Positions 23,363 to 33,899 of a stretch of 64,000 nt of DNA are shown one piece after another. This DNA comes from Pseudisothecium myosuroides (Eukaryota; Streptophyta; Bryopsida; Hypnales; Lembophyllaceae): contig OX637287.1 in the NCBI GenBank assembly GCA_951799445.1, positions 17,794,224 through 17,858,223 of the forward strand, written 5' to 3'. A program made the translations under genes and the position numbers. The first letter of the stretch is position 1. Each line of letters starts with the position of its first letter. A model generated the notes under the pieces. It had not been told where the DNA came from. It saw only the letters and a program-made list of their open reading frames with translations, and made no database searches.

Positions 23363-23529
23363 ATCAATGCAAATTGCCAAACCGGACGGTTCTGGAGTTA
23401 CTTGTGAGACTGTGAAGGAGTCTTGCGTGATGATCTCGACATCAGGACCGGTTCGAGTCTCACCCATGGCTCCTCGAATTTCAGGTTATGAATCTCTGCT
23501 GAGGCACAGCCAAATTCAACGACGGATTA

Positions 23530-23690
23530 GATCATGCCAAAATAATGCTGTGGCCGTGGTACCACTGGTCTGGTTTACGTACCAGCCCTGATTTTACTGA
23601 AAGTGTATTTGATCCTAGAAAGCACATTGATTTCTCCAAGTGAAGCTGTTTCAATATTAATTCCCACATCGGCACTTGCAGTGATAAGTC
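23530..23690 (+). repeat. Duplicated snRNA spacer block, copy 3
   Basis: Matches 14410-14560 in order (GATTTT..., TTCTCCAAGTGAAGCTG, TTTCAATA...TTCCCACATCGG). The TTCCCACATCGG inside it resembles the angiosperm USE but no RNA gene follows at 70 bp, so I do not call it a promoter. The other copy is 16347-16475. Confidence 0.65.
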
Positions 23691-23949
23691 AAGAGTTGCT
23701 GGCAATTATTCACCATTCCATGTCCTGGTTACATTTCATGCATTATCAATGACTCATATACTTCAGATACTTGAAGGTCAGTGAATGCCACTTTGTTGAA
23801 TTCGAAGAGTGGAAGAGTTCATCCCTTTGTTTGTTACTCCTGATTATCTACTCGATAGTGTTTGTTCTGCAGTGCTGAAGTGAGTTCACTAATCGAGTGC
23901 TGTTGAGACCAATCGAATGATGGCAGGTATGGTGATTTCGAACATGTAT

Positions 23950-24010
23950 AAGATGTCCGATAGCTTCAGGTGGCTCATGTGTTGTCCCAACTCCCAACCT
24001 TTTAAGTATT
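23950..24010 (+). promoter_or_regulatory. Orphan U1-type promoter block
   Basis: GATGTCCGATAGCTTCAGG then TGGCTCATGTGTTGTCCC closely matches the block ahead of U1-a, but no U1 follows at +70. Another complete U1 promoter begins at 24078. It marks a U1 unit whose RNA part was lost. Confidence 0.6.
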
Positions 24011-24077
24011 CCATCGAGCAGATAACACAGACTTGATCTGCAAGGCCGGGCAGTGATTTCCCTCTGGTGAGCTGAGA

Positions 24078-24148
24078 GATGTCCCATAGCTTTGGGAGGC
24101 TCAGCGGATGACCCGGACCTTGAAGTACTCGAGGGTGCGACGCTCTCC
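24078..24148 (+). promoter_or_regulatory. snRNA promoter of U1-c
   Basis: GATGTCCCATAGCTTTGGGA starts about 70 bp before the RNA, followed by TTGAAGTACTCGAGGGTGCG at the TATA position, as in U1-b. Confidence 0.75.
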
Positions 24149-24307
24149 CTACTTACCTGGGCGGGGTCGATCCGTTATCCTGAAGGTGGATGGCCTAGAG
24201 GAGCCTGCCCCATTGCACCACGGGCCGGGTGACTGTAGTATCTTCCTACGGGAGGCATACACGTCATAATTTGTGGCAGAGGGGGCTCGCGTTCGCGCGG
24301 CCCCCAC
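24149..24307 (+). ncRNA. U1: U1 spliceosomal snRNA, copy c (intact-looking)
   Basis: Nearly identical to U1-b over its whole length: ACTTACCTG (24151-24159), the same stem-loop 1 loop with TTATCCTGAAGG (one base changed), ATTGCAC in stem-loop 2, the TACG stem-loop 3, Sm site ATAATTTGTGG and a perfect GGGGGC/GCCCCC stem-loop 4. The base before ACTTACC is T, so CTACTTACCTG is closer to the canonical ATACTTACCTG than copy b. The expected 3' box is weak here (CACCCAATCCTAGA). Functional candidate. Confidence 0.94.
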
Positions 24308-24983
24308 CCAATCCTAGACCTAAACTGGAAATGGTTTAACAAGGAGATATCTCCCTGAATGAAGCTGAAAATTGCTAGCTGAATACACATCAGTACTGTA
24401 ATTTAGTGAAAAGATAATGTGAATGGTGTTTTCCCATGGCCACTTTACGGTCAAGCAACTGTGAATTTGGAACTCTTCGACCTCCGATTTCGAAAATTCA
24501 AACTCCGGTAGAATTCGTAAGCGTTGATGGCTAACTTACTTAATAGAACATCCAACAATAATCGTGGCACAAGGTACAATACAGGCAATGTAAACATGAC
24601 CATGACTCTGACTATGTCATACGCTTTACTGCACGCACTGAATGTATAAGTTGCAGCATATCCTGCACATAATGTCAGTGCAGGAGAGTTTCGCCGTTGT
24701 GGCTTGTTTCGATTGGTTAAGGAGAGGAAGATTAAGACTGATAAAGCTCACTGCTTGCTTTGTGCAAATTTTCAACACGATCAGTATGAAGTAGAAATTT
24801 CATTGGTTTGAGAGTGAGAAATCTAAGAGAAATTTCTGCTACTACCAACCTGTATCAACTTAGTGAGTGCGGATTCACCTAACATAATCTAAATGTAGGA
24901 GACTTTCACCTTTGTGGTATGTTTTGATTGGTTAAGCAATCAAAGAAGTCAAACGACTCAACTCTCCTACATTGACATTATGT

Positions 24984-25110
24984 CTGGTAATTGCAAAGTA
25001 GGCCAAGTCATCAAAAATAATTGCCAGTTAGTACCAACCTCGCCACCCGCGGCTCAGTAGGTCCTAACCGGCGATTATTTTTGATAACTTGGCCTGCTTT
25101 GCAATTACCT
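24984..25110. repeat. Inverted repeat in place of the U5-e promoter
   Basis: An arm of about 38 bp (TAATTGCAAAGTAGGCCAAG..., 24984-25025) is repeated in reverse complement at 25068-25108 (...CTTGGCCTGCTTTGCAATTA) around a 43-bp loop. It ends about 25 bp before the U5-e homology and replaces the USE and TATA boxes found before other copies. Confidence 0.8.
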
Positions 25111-25131
25111 AGTCCATATCTTCACACATCC

Positions 25132-25262
25132 AGCCGGGTGCTCAGCACAAGCCGGGGCACAAGCGAACTATATATTCTTTCGCATTTTACTACAAAATAC
25201 AGTGCGCTGGGTGCACTCACCGGCATACCCCGGTTTCTGGGCTGCCCTTACGGACGGGGCTT
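25132..25262 (+). pseudogene. U5 snRNA pseudogene, copy e
   Basis: It starts like the others (AGCCGGGTGCTCAGCAC) but carries an insertion before GCGAACTA. Loop I is changed to GCATTTTAC, the stem is disrupted (TACAAAATAC), and the Sm region reads CCCGGTTTCTGG with no AT(T)nG run. It also lacks a promoter. Clearly non-functional. Confidence 0.85.
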
Positions 25263-26638
25263 CATGACTTGAAACTACAAATCGGAAGTTTCACTATTTC
25301 AGAGAATCTGACTCATTCGGCTTTGTTTCGTATATATATATGCTTGAGGTGCTTGTGAGTCTGAAACTCGGAATGGAAAGCAATGTCCCGGATCCCGAAG
25401 TGCTCGTGTTCAGAAACTCATTCATTCGGAGGCAAAGTAGTTTGGGGATCTGAGATTCCGAAATGAACGTTATTTTTACCCGGAATGAGACACCACAGAT
25501 TGGAATCACCTATCCTCCTGATACCTGGTTAGTAAGCTCGGAGCTGCAATTTATTTATTTTCTAAAACTATAACCATTGCAACATTTGCAACGACACCCA
25601 TGGAAAACGAAATATTTTGTTTAAATAGTTTGCTAGAACCGGATTTTAAACTCAGTATTGTAGCACTTTCAAATTTTGGATGAAAATTTGGAAGTATGAA
25701 ATCCTGACCATCCATCCAGATGAGAACATGACATTGTGCGCTTAGTATAATAGATGCAGTTTAGTTTTTTTTTATCGTGTACAGTACAATCAGAGAAGAA
25801 ATGTCATTGCAGGAGTTGTTTTTTATACATTAATTGTTATGCCTCCCTCGTAGCCTCCTGCACAAAATGTGTCGTCAGTTTCATGTCTAGCATTGGCAAT
25901 CATATTATATAGGTAATCAAGTTGATGAGATAGTAGCCAGAACTTGAACATTTTTATTGTTGCAGCCAAAATATCTTATTGGTTCCGAGCAAATGTAAAT
26001 TGAATGTGGAATTGATTTTATTTTTATTTTTGAAACAATAGAAAATTAATAAGAAGAAATGATTCAAGATTTTAGGAATCAAAAACACTAAAATGCCATA
26101 AATAAAATATAATGTGTCAGCCTTTGTTCAGATTTGGTAAGTGATATTTTGTAAGTGATTTACAATTATCCAAAATGAAGTTTACACTGTAACATATATA
26201 ATTCTATGAATGAATATTCCATCATTAAATTTAAATTGAAGACGATAATTTTTTAAAGTATGCATTATAGTCTCATTCCAAAAAAAAGGTCTTAATATCT
26301 TTTATTGATTTGTATTAGATTTATTTAAATTAATATAGCAATTGGCTAGAATGATTCCCACAAAATCATCTACTATGTATAATTCTACAAGTTGTAGGCA
26401 AAGGCATTTAGTTGGAATAAAAAATAAGAAGTGAAGAAAAATCAATCAATGAACTACATCTGAAGAAGTCTGCGGGATGTATCTTTTATCAAAAAAACTT
26501 AGAAAGTAATCAATTAATCATGCACAAAGAAATTCTCTGGTGTTAATTCTTCTATAGAAATTGTATAATGTAACTCTAGATTTTGATTTATGTATCTAAC
26601 TCTATGATGTACTCACTTCCAATTTGTTTTCCCCAAAT
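25263..26638. other. Gene-free spacer
   Basis: No supported gene; AT-rich after 25550. Confidence 0.5.
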
Positions 26639-27390
26639 CGATATAGAAGTTCCAAAATCTTACCAATGTGAGTGAAGTTTCTTTTTGGAAACGTCTATTT
26701 TTCTAAAGCGTATACATCATATCCGTCAATTCCATTTTTTCCTTGTCCAACAGATATGTAGGCGCCAAATATTGCTTGCATGTTTGAGTGATTATTTCCT
26801 AAGAAAATGATTTAGGGGGGGGAAAAACATATGCATTTTTCAATAGTACTTTAGACCACATCCTTCCCCTCTGGATATGCAAGCATCCAATGCTTGCATT
26901 TTTTAGTGAAACATTTTAGGGAACATGCCTATTTCTCTAAAGTGCTTTAGATCATATCTTTTTTTTCCTTCTATTCTCCAATAGATATGCGAACGTTCAA
27001 TGCTTACACATTTGAGTGCATTTGGGAAGGGAGGGGAACATGTCCATGTTTCTAAAGCACTTTAGACCATCCCTTTTTTTTTCTCCAATGGATATGCAAG
27101 AACCCAAGGCTTTCATGTTTGAGTGAATCTTTGGGGATAACGTGCCAATTTTTCTAAAGGGCTTTATACCAAATCTCTCTTTCTTCTCCCCAATAAATAT
27201 GCAAGCACACAATGCTTGCACATTTGAGTGAATTTTGGGGGAAGAAACATTCCAATTTTTCTAAAGAGCTTTAGATTGTATCCCTCATTTTTACCCCAAT
27301 TGATATGCCAACGCCAAATGATTATACAATCTTATAAAATATTTTCTTTCAAAGTGCCAATTTTTATAAAGCGGTTTGACTGTTTTTGTC
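26639..27390. repeat. Tandem repeat array, about 107-bp period
   Basis: Seven diverged units begin with GATATG-like sequence at about 26639, 26753, 26873, 26984, 27091, 27196 and 27302. Most carry the order GATATGCAAGC..CAATGCTTGCA, TTTGAGTGAAT, TTTCTAAAGNGCTTTAGA and a pyrimidine tract. Spacing falls from 120 to 105 bp along the array. Non-coding. Confidence 0.85.
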
Positions 27391-27648
27391 TTCCATTTCT
27401 ATTTCCTTGTACAATCAATAGGCATATCCGCATATGTGGCAAAATAAGAAGAGACATTAATAATGTCTTCCATTTTAGAAAGAATTAAAGAAAGAAGAAT
27501 ACCATTATTATATTGTTTGAAAAACATTGATTCCTAAATGCCCAAGGCACCATATTTGGGTGCCTCAAATTAAACTTCAAATTTAAATAACCTATATTCA
27601 AAATATTTTTTTAAATATTTTATTAGATAAATATCCTTTAAAACCTAT

Positions 27649-28617
27649 TTAATCCCTAAAGTTCCTTGACTATGTTTTCACCAAAAATGCTCCAAAACTG
27701 CCATTTCTAAAACAAGTATCAAATTTTAGAAATAAAAACATTTTTGGACACATATAACTGTAAGATCTTGAAGTATGCTAGTTTGAAAACATGTGGAAAA
27801 AAATTCAGAAATTTCCATCGAGTGGATTGCAAGATATTAACGTTTGAATTGACAAAAATCCTTTTTTTGGCCTTGTGGAAAATAGGGCACTTGCACTTCA
27901 CAAGGTCACATTTGTATGAAAAAATGTCCATTTTGGTGACTTGGTGGTACTTCTTTGGATTCATTCTTCAAGACAAGTTGGCTATATGCTTGAAAATCTT
28001 TAGATCATTTGGAATTGCACAACATATAGGAAAAAAATAGTAAGTAAAAAGAAGTAGAAAATGACTCAAAATACAAAATTGTTAAGAATTGAGTTATGGA
28101 ATTGAAAAAGGCCAATCCCACTGGTTGTAATGCTGTAATAAACAAATCTACATCCTGTGATTTTATTTTTTTTCAAAAATATTGAAAATTGAGTTAAATA
28201 AATGACTTCAAAGTTTATTTTAGAATGGAGAATCCATAACTACTCGTAGACTAAAACTCTTGGCTCATAAATTTCATCTTATTTGATTAATCTGGAATGA
28301 TTAAAAGCTTTCCACGTAAACATAAATCTAGAAAACCAATTTCAAATTTTTGTTTATGAAAAAAAGTGATTTTTTAATTTGGTCGGACTACCCAGCCAAC
28401 TAGTTGCAGGAAGAAAAAAACTACATAATATACTATAACTTGTTAACCATGTCGTCAAAAGTTATAAAATTTTTGGAATTTTGAAAGAAAAACCTTGTCC
28501 CCATGTTGTGTGAAGTTTTAAAGAAAAAAAATAAAAATCTCATTCGTAATGAGTTGCCAAAAATTGCTATGTTGCCAAAAAACGCAGCTTGGTCCTTTAG
28601 GGGTTAAGCATCAAATT
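27649..28617. mobile_element. TTAA-flanked TIR element, copy 1
   Basis: Starts TTAATCCCTAAAG and ends CTTGGTCCTTTAGGGGTTAA, so the ends are inverted repeats beginning at TTAA. Interior blocks (AACTGCCATTTCTA, TAAGATCTT, GGATTGCAAGATAT) match the copies at 45227 and 46863. No transposase. Confidence 0.7.
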
Positions 28618-31600
28618 GAATCTAATTTTGAAAAAAAATTGTTCATGATTTTTCTATTGAAGACTTTTTGCATGGGTATCCATTGCAAATCTTGATTTTT
28701 TAGTGTTAGAGGCTTTTAGATATGAACTGCAAATACAATGGATCTTGAGGAAAAAATCACATTAGAAATTCATTTCAAAAAAATCTAAAGTAGATTTTGA
28801 GAAGCAATGTATACAATATAGATATGAATCTACAGTACGATAGTAAGCCAATCCGCTAGGATCTTCCAAGGAAAGAATCTAGCTCCGAATCCCATAAGAT
28901 GGGAAAGGGGTACTGGACATTTTAGACCCAGTGAAGAGCTTCTCTTTTTTAGACTTGGTGACTTTAAGGAACACATTATCCACATCGGCGATTGTTGTAA
29001 GCACACATCAATGTGAACTTGCACTTAATTCAAATGCAAATGATCTCATAGTGAAGCGACACAAAAAATTGTTCAAACAAGGATACAGTTGCTATTTGCC
29101 AAGCCCTTTCAAACTTTGGAATGAGAATTCTAAGATCGAGCTGCTTGTGACCACGAACTACAGCAATGAGAGCGAGGTGTTGAGAGACACAGACAACAAA
29201 GATGGAGAAGATGATAATGCTGATTGCAATGAAGTGCTAGATGATAACGACATTCACATTCAAAATGTGAACTGAAGCCTTGCCTCTCAACATAAGCATC
29301 ATAGATTAGGTTGTTGCACAAATGTCAACACAAGCAAATTGAAGTGGACAAAAGTGAGTCAATGTGAAAGTCCTGGCCTTTGTTACGAGGACAATCATGT
29401 GTTTCTTACTATTGGTTTGTATGTTGATATTTTTGCACCAGTCTATATATGAACAAAGTAGGGAACCTTCTGCCATGTCATAATGCAAAGGTAAAATACT
29501 TGAAATATGTAAAAAGAATTTAACCCAAACTTAAGCCAAATACCTAAAAAATGAGGTCGGTCTGTCCAAATCACCCAGGAGGTTTGTCCGGCTTTGTCCA
29601 ACGAACACATCCGTGACCCTAAAGTCACCCAATATGACAACCTTGAACCTAATTGCACATGCATGGAGATTTTCTATAGAATTTCCTTGTATTGCAATTT
29701 GCTTTTGCCATTGTATATCAGTTGGTGACTGTTTGGACATCAGCCATATTAGTTTATTGCAAATTACGGTGTTCCATGTAGTTTCATTAAGATGATTGTT
29801 GTAGCAGCTTTTTTTTTACGTTGTAAGATTAATTTTAGGGTTCTCTATAGTATCATGGTTTTTTAATGCAAGTAACAATGTAACACGGATGTTCTTGATA
29901 TTGTTGCTCACTATGTGCAAACCTGCTTTTCTCGTTATACTGTGATTCTTTCTTACCTTAACCCTTGAACAGCTTGAAGGCCCTCTCTGGCCGTATGTCA
30001 GAGTTTTTTACGTTTTGAGGCAGCATGGAGGTGGATTTAGGGTTTGAATGTACAACAAAGTTGGAATGGCGCAAATGGCGCATTGAATGTTGTGTTCCAC
30101 TTCACCAAATACTTCCGCTTTCCTTCAAGAGTTTACCTTAGAGTTCATGCTTTTGCTTGCTCCAAAGGTGAGTTTTGGACCTTGCTGACTAAGGATGCAC
30201 TAGTTTTGCTGTATATTATGCCTAGGTAGTAAGTAAACTACCAACAGCTATTGGAGATGTCTGTATTGAGTTGTTTACCAGTCGATGATCTCTTGTCTTT
30301 TTATGAGTGTGCTCTCTATAAGTTATAGTAATGCTATGTTTAAATCCCACGGAGATTCAAAGTTGATTTGTAAACAGGATAAATTCATGCACTTGAGTAG
30401 TCATTATCGACTTCTTTGGAGAACTTAATACTTCAAAACTATTAATATATGAGATGATTGTTAATCTAATTCCTTCCATTATGCAGTTAAGCCAACTGTG
30501 ACTTCACTAACAATTTGTGTGTGATATCATGGATCAAAACTTTTATGAATCAAAGTCTCATTTATTTGATGGAAATTCATATTGCCATTCAAACACATTT
30601 GTCAAACAAATAACTATGGTGTTGTCTGTCGGGTTGGTTAGGCTTCGTACAACAACAATCACTAAATGAAATCTGCGTTTGCCTCAAGAAAATCTACATG
30701 ACGTGTATGTTAAGGCAAACGCAAAATCTGCATTTTTCAACATGTTTAGAGACAAATTTTGTTGAGGCAAATGCATATTTCTTCTAGTAAATAAGCCAAT
30801 ATGGATGCCACAACAACACGTATTCAGAATTTGCCTATCGCAATTCCAAACGACCCGGTGCTCCAAATTTCAAGTCGAATTTTTTGTGAGCACTCCATGC
30901 ATCCATGCATCATTGTAAGGCCACCTACCGTTGCAATCTACTGAAGCTCCATGACGCAACTTTCAATATAACCTAAATTCACCGCCCAAGACACTACGCC
31001 ATTGTTGGCGACGCATTTTGCTAAAATTCTATGCATTGCAACAGTCAGAGGCCTTGTAGAAATTTATGCGTGACCTCAAGCATATAGGAAGGTGATCAGA
31101 ACGGTTGAAAGTCTGAATTCACATCTATAAAGCACTTCTTGAAATTTGGCTCTGACCGTATTTGGTGGATATGGTGCTGTGGAGGAAGAGCTCGAGGGCC
31201 GTTTAGGGATTAAATCTCTAATGAGGTGTAAGTTACTGTTGTTATATACTTGTTGTATGAGTTGTTAGTTACAGATTGTACTTCATATTGCTGTTAATGC
31301 TACTGTAAGTCCCCACTCCCCACCCTTCAATGTTGTTTCTCAATGATTGAAGTTCATGTTCATGTGCATAGGCAGTTTTGGTAGCAGTTGTTTGCCTAGC
31401 AGAAAAAACAATAGGGTACCCATTTGTCGTTTGCTTTTGGTTCCATGAGACTTCTTGCCCTTGCTAGAACATTTGCTTTTGGAAGCAAAAACTAAGACAT
31501 TTAGATTAACATAGTCTACAAAAAAAATTGTGAATTTAAAAAAAATTAAAAAATAGCCCCACATATATTAATGCTAAATATTATAAAATTTAGTAACAAC

Positions 31601-31900
31601 AAGGTACACTAAAACCATGAAAGGAAAAATAATATTCCCTCATAAAATCCCCTTCAAACACACGCATAGGGAAAATTGAACAAGTAGTCCCCCCAGGATT
31701 TGGAATACAACCATTTTTAAGACTTTAAAAATTCATAATTTATTCATACATTCTCCTAAAACTCCATGCTAAGATAATCTTAAATCTTCATATGGCTCCT
31801 AACAAAAATCCAATAGAAATTTAGAGAGATTAATATTGGGATTTGGGAACCCTGCTCAAATGCTCCATTGGGTGATTTTAGGTCTGTGAAATTACCTTAA
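28618..31900. other. Gene-free spacer
   Basis: No supported gene. A 114-codon ORF at 28931-29275 (plus) has an acidic tail but no recognisable family and no intron or promoter signals. Confidence 0.5.
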
Positions 31901-32311
31901 TGGGCAATTTCATTAAAATGGCGGTATTCCATGTGCCACTTTGATAGTGTACCATTTTTACCATCTACGATAGGTATAGATTTCAGAACGGCCGTTCTAA
32001 ACTATTTTCATGCCATTTTTAAAAATAATATTGCCATTTTAATAAAATTGCCCATCTTAAAGATTAAGAGACTTTTAATCTTTACAATGTCATTATGGCC
32101 TTATGGGCAATGTCATTATGGGCAATTTCGTTAAAATGACAATATTTTTTTAAAATGGCATGAAAATAGTTTAGAACGGCCGTTCTGAAATCTATACCTG
32201 TCCTAGATGGTTCAGAACGGCCATTCTAAAATCTATATCTGTCCTAGATGATAAAAATGGCACACTGTCAAAGTGGCACTTGGAATACCGCCATTTTAAC
32301 GAAATTGTCCA
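31901..32311. mobile_element. Foldback element with long inverted arms
   Basis: Left arm TGGGCAATTTCATTAAAATG...GGCGGTATTCCA (31901-32050) is repeated in reverse complement as TGGAATACCGCCATTTTAAC...AATTGTCCA (about 32125-32311). The palindrome CAGAACGGCCGTTCTG occurs in the arms, and a roughly 40-bp block (TTCAGAACGGCC...GTCCTAGATG) is tandemly doubled in the right arm. No coding capacity. Confidence 0.85.
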
Positions 32312-33899
32312 TCGTTTCAATAAATAATAAATAATTCTAAAAATCACTATGGCTAGTATGTTACAATTGAAACTTTGAAAACTACTGTACATTAAGGTTA
32401 GATTCATTTTATAGGGTTTAGAATATTTTGTGACCTTTAGCATGCTTCAAATTATTCCTTGACTTATAGTAATACTCACAACTTTATCAATACTCAAGGT
32501 TTTATTGATACTCATGGCTTAGACTTTGTGAATTTTCTGAGGATTTAGATTAGTTTCATTAATATTTTCCACATTATTCAATTATGCCATGCTATAATTT
32601 TCTGAAAATTCAATTAGATGCCATATTTAATTATATTTTGAATTATTTTTTAACGAATCTGAGGGTATGGTAAGTGACGACACACCTTCATAGTCCTAAG
32701 CACGAGGAGACCCAAACTGAAATTCCGTTCTAATATTGGAAACCACTCAAAAGTCAAAACACCTGAAAGGGATAGCCAGGAACTACCTACCTCAGTCACT
32801 CGGTGTCTGCCTCCTTCCAAATGCACCCGAAATGAAGAACTCAGAGTTGACAGTCTTGCCCTATGCGAACGACTTTGAGGCTCTCCGGAAGTCTGGGAGT
32901 AGGCCACGATTCCTAGGTGCCTGGCCTCAACTTGGACTCAGTTGACAACGTTGAAAACTAGCCACCGAATGTAAAATGCGTCATACAATTCCTTCAAAAA
33001 ATTCTTTGAGAAACTGTGTGAACACCTGCACGTACAACCAGCTCATGAATATAGAATCCCTCACGGTCCCACATTTAGTCGGGACCAGGTACCCGCTGTG
33101 TACCTTTTTCGCGCAGGAAATTCTAATATTCGATCTAGATGAGATGGCTGGATTGAATTGGTGGTTCAGTAACCCAGGTGATTCGTCGTCTAATTTGTGG
33201 TGTGAATGCAATTCTCAACTTGTAGGTAAGCACTAGGCTATCATATTCCTCGCCAATTGTTGAATTCTGAGGTCTGGATATTTGCTCGTGGAGGCAAATG
33301 TCCCCAAACGTTTGATTTTTGTGCAGGAATATGCGAATCAAGACGCAGAATCAAGTTACTTTCGGAAATTCAGAGCCGGGTATCCGACTCGTGAAATACG
33401 CCAATTGTGCTCTTTGTGCCGTGGCCGTCACTGGATTTGTGGAGAGCTGTGGCTCCCGTGCATGGACCATCTGCATGTCATGCTACACAAGTTTCGAGGA
33501 ATATACAGTGACACTGTCTAGCTTTTTCTCTAACTGATTGATGATGAGTCAAAACGAATAACGCTGAGTACTTTATACAGTCAGTCCTGTCTCCCAAAAT
33601 TCCCTCGGACGCTACTTTGACTGTCGGTCCTCGTACGACGGGTTCTTCCATTTAATACATAAAGTCCCCAATCGTCCTACTCCATTCGCATCCGGATGTG
33701 GTACTAGAATTTCCATCTCCTCTCCTACTCTGAATGTTTTCAACTTGAGGAGCAACATTTTCAACATCTTGAGTCCAATTTCAATTCCTTGCCATCAACG
33801 CGCTCTTACGAGTGACGTGGTAGACAAGTTCCAGTTTGGGATTTAATCGATCAAGCCTTGCAGTGAATTCGTCCAACAGTCGAATTCTATCATTCTGCA
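32312..33899. other. Spacer upstream of the At4g22030-type gene
   Basis: No gene supported in 32312-33600. The last 300 bp should contain the promoter and 5' UTR of the gene at 33900; I see TTTAATACATAAAG at 33651 but nothing decisive. Confidence 0.5.

Noticed and set aside
23657..23668. TTCCCACATCGG, resembling the angiosperm snRNA USE
   Set aside because: No TATA box or snRNA follows at the right distance; it is part of the duplicated spacer block.
26639..27390. Regular repeats that could suggest a CRISPR array
   Set aside because: Units are diverged along their whole length without constant repeats and unique spacers, and the genome is eukaryotic.
28931..29275. 114-codon plus-strand ORF with an acidic tail
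   Set aside because: No recognisable family or gene signals; length is possible by chance in this much sequence.
32976..33536. Overlapping 70-86-codon ORFs upstream of the At4g22030-type gene
   Set aside because: Several frames on both strands are open equally and none has a motif.
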